Shown here in pieces: positions 34,543-45,675 of a DNA stretch of 64,000 nucleotides. The position numbers and the translations under genes are program-made. The stretch's first letter is position 1, and each line of letters opens with the position of its first letter. Under the pieces are notes generated by a model, which did no database searches, was not told where the DNA came from, and saw only the letters and a list, made by a program, of their open reading frames with translations. Origin of the DNA: Spongospora subterranea f. sp. subterranea (Eukaryota > Endomyxa: Phytomyxea > Phytomyxea > Plasmodiophorida); NCBI GenBank assembly GCA_049724395.1, contig JAUGWO010000140.1, forward strand, positions 1-64,000. Reading direction: 5' to 3'.

Positions 34543-36900
34543 TTAACATTCAGATGGCGATAACTTCATTCGATATGGATGTTTGATATTCGAAAATTGA
34601 GAACCATTGTGTTTAGGATCCGATGATGTCAGTCTTGACCCGTCTGAACTATGGCCATCACTGGACGGTGCCTCCTGCTTTGAAGATGCCTTTAAAACGA
34701 AGCGTCATTTGATGAAAATCGAAGAGCCTGGTGAGAAATACCTCTTTCCGCTTCTTCTTAGGCCTGGAAGCATCACCACTCGAGGAATGCTTATTTTTCG
34801 AGGTTTTGGATTTTGGAACCGCTTCCTCTGATTCATCGTCATTCTCCGACTTGATCGACAAGGCTTAAAACAAATTTAGAAAAGAAAATAACGTGGAATA
34901 CCTCCTCTTCGTCATCCTCGCCAGCTTCTACATCCTCATCTTCGGACCCTGATGGATCGCCGGAGGCTCTCGATCTGGATGAATATTCATCTGAAACGTC
35001 TTCCTCACTGCCTGCTTCAAACGATTCGTCTTCATCTTCGTCTTCGTCTTCAGCCGCCTCCTCTGATTTCACAAAATCAAGAGTTAAGTTGAATAAAAAC
35101 CAGTTGGCCATCTTCACCGACCTTTCTCCGCGTTGACCACTCCGCGTATTTTGCGGCCAGACAAAGAAATTCTGGTATCGACTCCGTCAGGCTTATCATC
35201 GTCTTTGGCTATGTTAACGATGTGTAAATTCTTCGACTTGAGAAACTCTAGAAGAGGGCTAGCACATAAAATCAGCTACGGCCAATGAAGATGAAAGAGC
35301 AGGCAACTCAACCCATATTCGTCGCGATTGAGTTGCGTAAACACTAAGCTTCCTGGTTGCTGACGCTGAACAACTAAGTCGAAGGTTTTAGACTTGGCGT
35401 CAACGCGAGCAAACTCAAGGGATGCAATTTCATCATAACGTAAGAACGTTACAGGCTTGTTGATGAAAAAAAAACATTTTTCCAGTGGATGCAAATAGCC
35501 ATCGTTGGCTTTCAATGAGCAGCGTACAGCTTTACTGCCGTCTGCGCTACGGTAGCTACCGGAGATGACAATCTACTGATGATTACTATCACGATGAAAG
35601 CATGAGAAAAAGGCAAATTACTTTGCGGTTGGTAAGAGCACGGAAAACACGCCCGATAACGTCATGAACGGGCCCTTCCATTTCTTCCGATAACTTTCCT
35701 AAATAACCAATTTCGATGAATGCAAAATAGTAAAACTGGCGAAATTCTAACCCTTATATTTATCGTTGATAACCTGAGGGCTCAAATTTGGACGAAGTTC
35801 CAGCTCATCATCCGGATCAAACGACAATAGAAGATATGGATACATGGTACCACCTTGTCTGACCGCAGGATCGAGGCCAATGACCAAGATTACCTACATG
35901 GAGTTAGCTATGAGTCAAGTCTGAGAGCTTTATTACCTTATCTGGATTTTCAAGCATGAACAGCTGGCTCACGCTTTTATAAAGAATCTTGTATGTAAAG
36001 GTTTTGCCGTGTAAAGTAAGATAGCTGGCAAACATCTCGATTTCGTAGCGGCCCCGAGGAGATATAAGCAGAATTTCGGAGAAAGTAGCAATGCTTTCAT
36101 CCTGAAGAATGCAAATCAAATGTCACACGTTTCGTATCTGCTTCGAAAAAGCAACCAAACCTGAGACCCTGTGTGAATCCTTCTCCGAATATTGTCATTG
36201 AATGTGTTCACAGCGAGCTCTTGACGTTGGGACTCTTCGCCTTCCGCAACATCAAGGCCTAGAGGTGGGACGTAAAACCGCATTTCAACCTGATCAATGT
36301 CAATGCTGAACAATTATATTGGGAGCTTGACAACAATATTTCCGACCAGACGGTCTTCATCTCGAGGAGCCGTATCATCTTGATGCAGCTCAACTGAGAC
36401 CTCACTTTTTCCTAACATGAATTAGCACAAATACCAATGAGGATAATGCATCTCAGATTTCACCTTGGCGTGTAGTTTGAGATATGTCGCTGAGGGGAAT
36501 CTCAAAGGCACTAGCGTCGTTGATGTTGAACGCGACCTTGTTCTCGTCGACGTTGCAGTCACCCCAATTCCAACCAGATGTAGACAAAGACACTTTTTCG
36601 AAATTTATCTGATTAACTTCGGCGAAATCGGTGAACACGTCAAGTGTCTAAGATTCGAATTGAGAAACGACGTTAATATAGTCTGAGGTCGTTAAATTAC
36701 GTTTTCACTGAACCCTTGAAACACGAGGTTTGATTCTTCCTTCGTATCAAACATTAATTGAAAAAATTCATCCACTCTGCACCACTTCATGCTGATAACA
36801 TCTTTTGCCGAAATCTGAACTGATTTATCCTTGCTGTGCTTCGCGGCCCAAGAAAACCGTTGTCCATCAACAACTGCTGTCCCGATTGTCTGCGCAATTC
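34543..36900 (-). CDS. SSRP1: SSRP1/Pob3 subunit of FACT, without HMG box
   Basis: About a dozen exons with introns of 38-60 nt give an almost complete SSRP1. The N-terminal dimerisation part has SVQISAKDVISMKWCRVDEF. The structure-specific recognition region reads STSGWNWGDCNV, VEMRFYVPPLGLDV and ILLISPRGRYEIEMFASYLT, then LHGKTFTYKILYKSVSQLF. The middle domain has VILVIGLDPAVRQGG, GKLSEEMEGPVHDVIGRVF, KANDGYLHPLEKCFFFINK and YDEIASLEFARV. A long Asp/Glu-rich acidic segment and a Lys-rich tail (SRPKKKRKEASSK) follow. FACT removes and restores H2A-H2B during transcription and replication. After the basic tail the frame ends at about 34543 with no HMG box, as in fungal Pob3 and unlike animal or plant SSRP1. 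The first exon, upstream of about 36870, is uncertain (a candidate ATG lies at 36958). Confidence 0.9.
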
Positions 36901-36959
36901 AGGCGTTTAGGCTTCAACATAGACTATGGGTTTCGAGGTCGGCAATATGGGATGCCATA

Positions 36960-37835
36960 CCCGTTTAGTCCTGGCAACCAAATTGATGTTGGCGAATTCG
37001 GCAGGCATGTTGGTCATGGTCGACCCTTCGCTCAGACAGTATGAAGACGTACTGTACAGTGTACAATGGTGCCCCACAGTCAGGCAGCCGCTGCGTTACA
37101 CTCTAGTGTGTGAAGTCGCGCAGAGCAGAAGGGCCAAGGGGGGTAATGCATTGGTTGTGAAGGAGGTCCGCCTACTGAATGAGCGATGGATTGTGCTGCC
37201 TGGCTTATAAGAAGATATCCCAATCCATCCTCACGTCGTCCGAGAGCTGCTGTCGTATCTAATTTCAACTGTCTCTATGCAGCTAACCTCTATTGCTGCC
37301 GTTGAAATTCTGCCCGACAACGACTCAACGTCCATTCAGTAGGCCGACCTCTGGTTTATTTCAACCGAACAGGTTCGCATTTATAATTTTATGACCTTTC
37401 ATAAAAAACGGGCTCCTTCCGTCGCCTCAAATCGTGAACGTGGTCGAGTTCAGTGAAGGTCGGTCTGAATGAGGTGGGTCTGACTGACTGACCTGGACAG
37501 ACAAACGATGTATGATGTACCCATGGGAGACGGTAATCAGTCAACGGCTCGGGGGCCAACACGGTTTACACAGACCGGTCAGGGTTCGTTCACGGAGCAG
37601 GATACAGAAGATCGCAGGACGGAAAACGGTTTATCGAACAGTTCAGGGTGTGAAACTGGTTCAGGGCACGCAAAACTCCAGGGTCGAACAGTTCACTGTT
37701 TAAAGACGGTTCAGAGCTCAATACAGCAAGATCCACCGGTCAGGGAGTTATACATCGGACTGCCACGTCTGGTTCTTATTGCCCTTTAATTTCGTCGGCG
37801 ATCTCTGGTTTTGGCGATCATCCGTGGTTGGTCTC
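36960..37835. other. Intergenic, no recognisable gene
   Basis: Several short frames on both strands. The stretch 37550-37720 has scattered CGGTTCA/GGTTCAG words that make it look repetitive, but no clean unit. It contains the promoters of SSRP1 (minus) and the glycosyltransferase (plus). Confidence 0.45.
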
Positions 37836-40265
37836 ATGCCGCTCAGTAATTTACCCAGAACTATGGTGGGTATATTCGCGGTGATGAGCTCCATCCTAAC
37901 CGTTGTCGTGCTAACGTCGCTGACATATTCCCCGTCCCTATTAACCTGGAAACTGTCCACCGATGACTCACTCCCAACTCAATCGGCGACCAGCGGGCGA
38001 TTGTTCCTTGGCGAACGGGTTCGCACATTCCCTTCTTCACAGATCAAGTTCTCATCGGGATGGGTTCCATCCGCTATCGTCCCAAACCGTCACCAATCCT
38101 GTAAATATTGGTCAGTCGTGACGACTATCTTCGATCCGTCGGATTCAGTTCGTCGCCAAGCGAACCTTGGACCGGATTGGTGTATTGTGGTTGTTGGAGA
38201 TCGTAAATCTCCTCCCGTATACCCGTTGACCGGATCTAGTCAGCTGGTTTACCTGGATGTGCCCGCCCAAGAGTCATACGCCCTTAGGTTTCCCGAGTTC
38301 ATCAACGCGCTCTCGTGGAACCATTTTGGGAGGAAGAACGTCGGGTTCCTGTACGCGATCGAACAAGGGGCAAAATCGATATGGGATTTCGACGACGATA
38401 ATCTACTGAAGGACGGTATCGATATAATCAATCCTGATGATGAGGTGATCGTTGAGGTAGACGTTCCAGAGCAGGACGGGTTTCCGACCTACAATCCCTA
38501 TATTCACTTCGGGGCGCCACATTTCCCATCGTGGCCTCGTGGGATTCCGTTAACCCACATCAAGGAGCCCGGCAGCTACAACGCCACCATGACACGCTCC
38601 AAGGTTCGTGGCGCCGATATCGGTCTCATCCAATCCCTGGCCGATCACGACCCCGATATGGACGCCATCTATCGTCTTGTTCAACCGCTTCCGTTCACAT
38701 TCCAGACCTCCAGTTCAGCCCCGATTGTCGTACTACCGCCAAACACCCTGGCCCCCTTGAACGCTCAAGCCTGTCTCTTCAAGCGATCGGCGTTCTGGAT
38801 GTTGTTGTTGCCGATAACGGTGCACGGTCGTGTATCCGATATCTGGCGAGGATATGCTGGGCAAAGGCTGTTGTCAGATATCGGTCTCGTGGCCTCCTTC
38901 TCCCCACCCATCGTTGACCAGTTCCGAAACCCACACAATTACCTGGCCGATTTCGATTCTGAGATACCGCTCTATACTCGATCGGGCGCAATGATCGACT
39001 ACCTTCGTGGATTCGATCAGGCGTCCGACTCCTTACCCGAACGAATGGAGCAGGTCTCAATTGGGTTATATGAGCGAGGGTATATCGAGATCGGCGACGT
39101 CTATCTGATGCAATTCTGGATCCAAGCATTGGATGGTGTCGGATATGAATTCCCCAAATTATCGTATCGGAATCCGTTATCATCGATAAATGATTGGCCA
39201 GATATGGAGTTCTTCCTCCCTATTCCCCCTATCGAGTCAAGCTTGCAGGAATTCCATTCAAGACTCTTCTGGTCGTTCCGGTTTTTCTTCCCAAAACCGC
39301 ACCTGAACCTCATGATGATCTCCGATTCCGAACACGCCGACGCGAAGGCGTTCGGGGCCCGATTGGAATCCGAAGTCGCTCCGCACGTCAATCGCCTGAA
39401 GGTTGTGTGGAATGAGATGGCCTTCCCCCAATCTGGCCACAATCGCCAACAATGGACCATGTTCTGGGCCGATAACTACACGTCCTCAGAATACGTGGCG
39501 TTCATTGACACCGATACGGTGTTCACTGGAGCCGTGTTGCCAACCGATATATTCCATGGCGATAAACCTCGTGTTGTTGGCGTATACGGTGAGCCCTATA
39601 ATTCGTTCTGGGACGCCGTTCCTCGGTCCACGTTCTTCGGGACTGGAATCAAAGAACGGTTCAAAGCGATGACGTATTTCCCGGTTGTGATCAAGACGGC
39701 GCATTTGAAGCTAATTCGCGATCACATTCAGGCGCATTTGGGCACGAATTGCTTCGACCAGGCGTTGGCCATGATCCAGGGTAATGGGGCGTGGTCGCAG
39801 TTCAATATCATGCTCAATATCCTCTATGAATTACGCCACGATCAATACGAATGGCATATTCGCGATCGGAATCCGGCGTGGACCGGTCCGGTTCCCCAAG
39901 GCCAGATCACCAGCCCCAATGGGAGTATCTTGCCGGAAGAGATGAACAATCCAATCCCCAGTCCGGCGATACATTGGACGTGGGAGAAATTCGGCAAACT
40001 ACCTCCAGGCGAAAGCGAGCAGGTTTACGTGAATGTAATGAGGCAAGGATATTGCTATAGTCTCAAGACGACGGCGACCAAGCCGTCAATCTGCCATCAG
40101 TTTCATCCCGACGAAACGGTGAACGGATACGAATGGCTGTTCGAGGGCGACGATTGGTCGCAGCGGCCGGGAGTTCTCGAAGCGCATATGAAAAGGCGCC
40201 AATACATCAATCTGGGCCCAAGTCACGACTGGGATCAGCACCTATTGCAGCGAGTATTAGCTTAA
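37836..40265 (+). CDS. STELLO-like (DUF288) membrane glycosyltransferase
   Basis: A single uninterrupted frame of 809 residues starts at the ATG at 37836; the open frame extends upstream only through a non-ATG codon. Residues 10-33 form one hydrophobic segment, giving a type II Golgi-type topology. The first domain has CIVVVGDRKSPP, FGRKNVGFLYAIEQGAK and WDFDDDNLL, as in plant STELLO proteins. The second, GT-A-like half has LNLMMISDSEHADAKAF, then YVAFIDTDTVFTG (a DxD-type site), VVGVYGEPYNSFW and CFDQALAMIQGNGAWSQFN. STELLO proteins sit in the Golgi and promote cellulose synthase assembly in plants; the family also occurs in nematodes and algae, where its role is not settled. It has no introns although its neighbours are full of them. 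AATAAA overlaps the stop codon. The sugar donor cannot be inferred. Confidence 0.85.
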   Translation: MPLSNLPRTMVGIFAVMSSILTVVVLTSLTYSPSLLTWKLSTDDSLPTQSATSGRLFLGERVRTFPSSQIKFSSGWVPSAIVPNRHQSCKYWSVVTTIFDPSDSVRRQANLGPDWCIVVVGDRKSPPVYPLTGSSQLVYLDVPAQESYALRFPEFINALSWNHFGRKNVGFLYAIEQGAKSIWDFDDDNLLKDGIDIINPDDEVIVEVDVPEQDGFPTYNPYIHFGAPHFPSWPRGIPLTHIKEPGSYNATMTRSKVRGADIGLIQSLADHDPDMDAIYRLVQPLPFTFQTSSSAPIVVLPPNTLAPLNAQACLFKRSAFWMLLLPITVHGRVSDIWRGYAGQRLLSDIGLVASFSPPIVDQFRNPHNYLADFDSEIPLYTRSGAMIDYLRGFDQASDSLPERMEQVSIGLYERGYIEIGDVYLMQFWIQALDGVGYEFPKLSYRNPLSSINDWPDMEFFLPIPPIESSLQEFHSRLFWSFRFFFPKPHLNLMMISDSEHADAKAFGARLESEVAPHVNRLKVVWNEMAFPQSGHNRQQWTMFWADNYTSSEYVAFIDTDTVFTGAVLPTDIFHGDKPRVVGVYGEPYNSFWDAVPRSTFFGTGIKERFKAMTYFPVVIKTAHLKLIRDHIQAHLGTNCFDQALAMIQGNGAWSQFNIMLNILYELRHDQYEWHIRDRNPAWTGPVPQGQITSPNGSILPEEMNNPIPSPAIHWTWEKFGKLPPGESEQVYVNVMRQGYCYSLKTTATKPSICHQFHPDETVNGYEWLFEGDDWSQRPGVLEAHMKRRQYINLGPSHDWDQHLLQRVLA

Positions 40266-40409
40266 ATAAATAATGTCAAATCCCCATGTGTTGATAAAAG
40301 CGCCCTGGATGAAAATGCCACAAAAAAAGAATGCGTTTTTATAACTGGATGTCGAGTGAATGAAATCGATTTGGTACCCGCAAATCAGCAGATCCCGTTT
40401 AGAGTCAAT

Positions 40410-41116
40410 ATGTTGGCCAATATCGCCATCGTTGGCGTCACGGTTTTGCTAAGTGCGATCTTGGGCAATCCAGTGAATTTCCAGTCGTGTTCAACAAGTC
40501 AAGCGGACGACGATACGCGACTCGTTGTCAATAGCGTATGTTTTCCAGAGAACCGCACGAACCGATTCCAAAACCCATTCGAAAACTGAATCGTCAAAAT
40601 TTAGCTCGACATTTCTCCATGGCCCATCAAACACGGAAATGACGCGATTGCCAGGTTCAATATCAACCTGAAGGAGCGACTAGAACACGGCTCCAGCTAT
40701 GACGTCCAGGTGCCGGTTTTCGCCGAATCCGTTGAGGTTTATGGTGTTGACGAATTCTGTGGCCTAATAGGTTCGATATCGGGGCTATCTGGTCGCTCAT
40801 CAAGCTGGGGATCTGTGCACTCTTGATCCGCATCTGTCCTGCCCTAAAGATCCTGACGCCAACGCCGACCTGGAATATCGATTCACGATGCCCAATATCC
40901 CGTTCTCGGGCGATATGGAACTGACCATTCAGATACGGGATCAATCTAAGCAAGAATGTAATGTGGCTGTTTGTGACACTGCATCCGCCAAAGCTAACCC
41001 GAACGACCCTAGTATGCTGCTTAGGATTCCCGGTCAAACTGGCTGCCAAGGACGTCGATGAAGAAGCCACAATCGACAACGTCGCAGAAGGAATCGAGAG
41101 TCTCTTCATTCAGTAG
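40410..41116 (+). CDS. ML-domain (NPC2/MD-2-like) lipid-binding protein B
   Basis: The signal peptide is MLANIAIVGVTVLLSAILG. Exons joined by introns of 69, 62 and 55 nt give VNFQSCSTSQADDDTRL, LDISPWPIKHGNDAIARF, VRYRGYLVAHQAGDLCTLDP, HLSCPKDPDANADLEYRF, PNIPFSGDMELTIQIRDQ and CCLGFPVKLAAKDVDEEA. It shares intron positions and the motifs ISPWP, GDLC(T/K)LDPHL(S/T)CPKDPD and QELCC with gene A at 30172. The family binds sterols or lipids in a beta-sandwich pocket. The product is a small secreted or lysosomal protein. Its stop codon is 64 bp from the end of the convergent HisRS gene. Confidence 0.85.
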
Positions 41117-41180
41117 TGTTTCGGGGCAATTTCCAAGTAGATCTAATAAAATTGTTGTTTGCAAATGTGCTGATGATGAA

Positions 41181-42876
41181 TCAAACCGCAATCATCCGTC
41201 CGACCGTCTCAACCGCATCGGCATCATCAACGCTAACTTGTTCGCCCGTTGCCATCTTTTTCACCGTCACCCGGTTGTGTTTGATCTCATCGCTGCCGAT
41301 CACGATGGTGACAATGGCCCCAGTTTTGTTCGCCCAACGGAACTTGGCTGACGCTGACGACGCGGTTAGACGTTGTACAACTGATATGCCTTCACAAGAC
41401 GAATAAATTGGGACCCCATCTTCAACTTTGGAAAAATGCAATCCAACCTTGATTACGAAGTCGTTGGCATATCCGTAAACTAGCTTGAGCGACGCCAGGA
41501 AAATCTAGAGCAACTACGGCGACTTGAACAGGATCTTCTTCTACCTGATGAATGCGGTTGAAACAAGAGGAAAATAGGATATAATGATCTGAACCTGTAG
41601 ATGAAGCTCGTGATGTAATAAGGAGAGACGATCAATTCCCGCTGCCCAACCAACGCCCGGCAAACTGATATTGCTGAACGATGAACCCAGATCGTTATAC
41701 CTGATATTCGAAATTTCACCTGAGATTGCACAGTGGAAACGGACTCAAAATTACCGTCCCCCAGCTAGAATCGTGCTCTGCTGTTTTCCTAAACTGGAGC
41801 TGTTATCGGCAATGAACTCGAACGCGGTCTCCGAATAATAATCCAGTCCACGAACCAGATGAGGGTCGTGTTGATAACTAATTCCCAGCTCTTTTAGACC
41901 CGACAGAACACTGGCCCACCAATCCGAGCTCGATTTCGATAAATATTCCTGTAAAAGTCACTTGAGAGACCGCAATTCTGATCGTTTACAAATAGGACAG
42001 CAACAAACCTGTAATGATGGAGAGTTTTTCAATATTTCCCGATCGCCTTCATCTTTAGAATCCAGAATTCGAAACGCATTACCGCTTTTTAGCCGTTCTG
42101 AACTTTGAGGTGATAGTCGAGTGCTGAACGGTTGTAGATATTCAACAAGAGCCTTATTGAACGCTGACAGAACGGGTCAATGTTCAATCGCCAAATGTAG
42201 ATCTGGGGATGGAGAGTTTATTGTACCTGTTCGCGCCTCACGATCGCCTAACGAGTTGATCGATAATCGCGTCTGATCCAGTAGACCGATATCGCTGAGC
42301 GATCGACAGGCCATCTCGATCACCTCGATATCGGCATATGGGGTCGATTCACCAACCGACTCAATACCGAATTGATTGAACTGTCTGAACCGCCCTGAAC
42401 GGTGATATAAGTTCAACAAGAGCAAACACAACGAAAACGGTTCAATTATAAGACACCTGCTTGAGGTCTTTCGTGTCTGAACATTGGACCACAATACCAT
42501 AACTTTCGAAATCGATTGGGTAATTTTCCTTTCACCATTTCATTCGATAAACACCTCACTAACCCAGCGGTTCCCTGTTTTAGATCAGGGGCCAGTCTGA
42601 GAATCATGCAGTTCGTGTGTCGAATATTTCAAACGGAACCTCAGGTCGAAGGCAAAGCGGATCGTGGTCGTCGTTGTTGACGGAGAACAGCTCTTTCAGC
42701 GAGGCGTGATCGCGATCATCGCTGGGTCGGTCGAATACCTCCCGTCTCTCGACGATGGGTAATCTCACCTCCCGATAGGAATATAATCGCGCCATCGACG
42801 ATAGACGCCCCTCAATGTGCGATAGCTGTCGGGCCAACGGTGGCAGAACATCTCGAAACCCTCGAGCTGGGTTCAT
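41181..42876 (-). CDS. Histidyl-tRNA synthetase, bacterial type
   Basis: Starting at [17 protein letters not shown], the exons (introns about 44-67 nt) give motif 1 and the region [20 protein letters not shown], then [11 protein letters not shown], motif 2 [34 protein letters not shown], the HisA motif [27 protein letters not shown] and motif 3 [16 protein letters not shown]. The anticodon-binding domain has [12 protein letters not shown] and a C-terminal [20 protein letters not shown]. It charges tRNA-His. The motif 2 block [19 protein letters not shown] is that of bacterial enzymes; cytosolic eukaryotic ones have RDNPAMTRGRYREF. So it came from an organelle or by transfer, and probably serves mitochondria. 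I see no clear targeting peptide at the first ATG; an upstream exon could supply one. Confidence 0.88.
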
Positions 42877-43780
42877 GGGATCCCAACCCACAAATATCAA
42901 TCACTTCTCCGGCATTTCTCCAATGATCCAACAACAAGATACTCTGTCCGTTGATTGATTTTTCCGAATGTCAAATCTGTTTGTTGTTGTTATTAGGATT
43001 GATTGGGATTGGTGTAAATGGCCCTAATATAGGTCGACAGAAGACTTGATGGGAATTGACCAATATCAATGATTGGAGAGTGGCATTAGCGGTAGAGAGT
43101 GCTATTGGGACGATGATGGCGCCATTCATTAGATGGAGTCTAAGGTGGGCGATGAACGGTGAATATGTATACGCCGGCTGCGACGCTGGCTTGAACTAGT
43201 ATCGAGGGCCTCATATTACATATCGATAATGCATTGATTCCTTCAGATGGATTACAAGTCCGACACTCGTAAATCTGTTGCCAAAATCAGAAAAATCAGT
43301 TTAACCCCATGCTGTTAATCAATATTGTAAACCTGGGAGAGGTCCTCGACTTTATACACAGTTTTCAGCAAGAATTCCACATTAGAAATTTCGTCAAATA
43401 TTCCTTCCCGAATCCGTCTCATTTTCAATAAAGTTCTTCTGCGAGGACTGATCCCATATCCAACTATAATATGGCTCGAGCTCGGAGAGAAGCACAGAGA
43501 TGTGGCAAATTCGACCTAAAACAGTATCAGGTCAGGTTGTAGAACAGTGCATGGACCAAACCTCAGGCAAGGGACAGCTACGAATCTCAACTCCCAACGT
43601 TGACGAATCGAGAGACAGTATAGATAGACGTGCCCCAGTGTTTGTTACTCGACAGCATGCGATTAAATCGCCACGATTATTGACGGCAACACCTGCTTCA
43701 GTATATAATAGTATACCATGGATATCGTGATAGGCGCCTAGTTCGAAAACATTGGTTATTGCCCCAACTGTGATATACGT
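42877..43780. other. Intergenic, no recognisable gene
   Basis: No frame above 80 codons and no repeat. It contains the HisRS promoter region and the unresolved end of the WD40 gene. Confidence 0.45.
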
Positions 43781-44090
43781 CTCACATACTTTCGAGAGTG
43801 TTTGTATCGAAGCTCCATCTCATAATGCGAACAGTATACAAGCGCTTTTCTGGCACTTTTAAAGCAATTAAGATCCGCTGGCCAACAGAACGAGCGAACA
43901 GAATCTGCGAGCTGGTGCTGAATATGGTTGATGTTGAGTTGCGGCGATATCTCCAATGCAGCACTTTATTGGTTGAGGTGACTTATTAGCTGGTCATAAT
44001 TCCCAAGAAATGATAACGATCGAATGGGTCCTAAATTGATTCTAAGCCAACCAGATCATCGTATAGTGAGGATGAGGAAAACAGAGCGTG

Positions 44091-44761
44091 CTAATGACCT
44101 GGGCATTGCAATTTATAGATCGGAGAGCGTGTTCGAGTATCCCATAAAATAACGAGACCAGATAGACACCCACTAGCTAGAAACCCTTGGCCAAACACCA
44201 ACGACCAACAAGTACGGCTATGCTGTTGAAGCGAATACACATGTTTGGGAGCTCCATCAGTTGTGCTGAATAATCTGATCGTGTGGTCTTTCAAGCTAAT
44301 GGCGACCTCATTTGAATAATCGGACACTGCAATGGCCACGGCGGCGTTGCCGAAACTGAAATGGGTGCACGATCCATGGGTGAACAGCAATCGCTCTTCC
44401 AGTGCGACCATAAATCGCTCCGACCGCCTTTCTCCACTTAATAGCACCGACAGCATTATCACCAACGAAAAAACCTGACTAACGCCAGCCAAATATTGGG
44501 TACTGACCTAGTTCAAATATCGCCGTCTCCGTGAGATAATTGAATAATGGCAGTGGGCTCCCGCCCGCGGCTCCTACCTTTCTGGGGTTCTTCTTCATCC
44601 ACCAATGTCCCGAGCTTACCCGGCCCATACCCATCCTGAACCTGAAAATTTCGGTCACGATCAAAACGGAGCTCCCAAAAATTGCCGCAGTTGGCCCTTG
44701 AATTGAAATTTTTTGAGGATATGTGGAATACGTATAAAAATATAATAGAAATAACAAACAA
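44091..44761 (-). CDS. AMBRA1-like WD40 protein (partial model)
   Basis: The main exon (within 44492-44117) encodes WD40 repeats: VAISLKDHTIRLFSTTDG, then LQQHSRTCWSLVFGQGFLAS and GCLSGLVILWDTRTRS. The HSRTCW...LASGCL-G-V-WD pattern matches the N-terminal propeller of AMBRA1 (human: HRRTPW...IASGCLDGEVRIWD). AMBRA1 is a substrate receptor of CRL4 ubiquitin ligases that controls autophagy and cyclin D. An upstream frame (44761-44513, with YGPGKLGTLVDEEEPQKGR) may be the N-terminal exon. Downstream minus-strand frames at 43756-43964 (STSTIFSTSSQILFARSV) could be a later exon but lack WD motifs. The full length is unclear. Confidence 0.55.
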
Positions 44762-44799
44762 TGCGAATACTTACGGTGCAAATAACATGTTTTTTAATC

Positions 44800-45660
44800 G
44801 ACTGATGGATATGCAGTTGAAGGGTTCAGGGACGGTTGCGGTGATGGAAATTCAATTGTCTCTTATTCTACGACATCGAAACGATTGGACAGCAACAAGA
44901 AACGGGATTATGAACCAAATTCGAGCCCACTCAGTAGACTGTCGAAATGGTTCAATACGAGTTTTTGGATATCAAAGATCAAGTCGATTTTCACGCGCGG
45001 TTAGTTGAAAATAGGTTTGGCGAACCAGTCGACGTTCATTGTTCCTCAAGCGATTGCTGATATATACCAAAAAGTTTGTGCAGAGGTGTTGAACCATCCT
45101 AATATCACAACGCTGAACATCGCCGGAATTGCCGGAACTAGATTCAACCATCCAAGAGATATCGCGACGCTTAACATCGCCATCCAAGAGCTCGTATTGG
45201 TACAATCATCTTTGTCCCATAACAGTCCGAACGATATCGACTGTTTTACTGAATGAGCTCGCAGTCGGATCATATTTAAATGAGACCTTTCGCGTTTCAC
45301 TAATCATCAGTCATGTTATCGATATTCGACTACTGGCGCAACCTGTTTTGTTTCTGACCCTATTCATTGAGGGAAAATATCGAAATGTTACGTGATTGGA
45401 GTTGTTTATTTGATTTCCGATGGAGTTGTTTATTTGATTTCCGATGGAGTTGTTTATTTGATTTCCGATGGAATGGCGTGATAAAAATATGGCAATCTCC
45501 CTTGCTCATGGCTTCGAACTTGAGCCGTATCTTAACCTCGGTGGTTCAGCAGAACGTTTCGAAGGTCTGGTCACGGAAACGGCTCCAGCCGAGAGGTTTC
45601 CGCTAGCATTGTAGTTCACGTTAATATAGTTCTGAGTTGATCATATTAGAATTAATAGCA
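44800..45660. other. No clear gene; holds a 24-bp triplicated repeat
   Basis: Plus-strand frames at 44682-45008, 45005-45256 and 45129-45395 overlap and have no family match. At 45396-45472 the unit GAGTTGTTTATTTGATTTCC plus GATG is repeated three times in tandem. Confidence 0.5.
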
Positions 45661-45675
45661 CGGCTTGGCTTGTTT

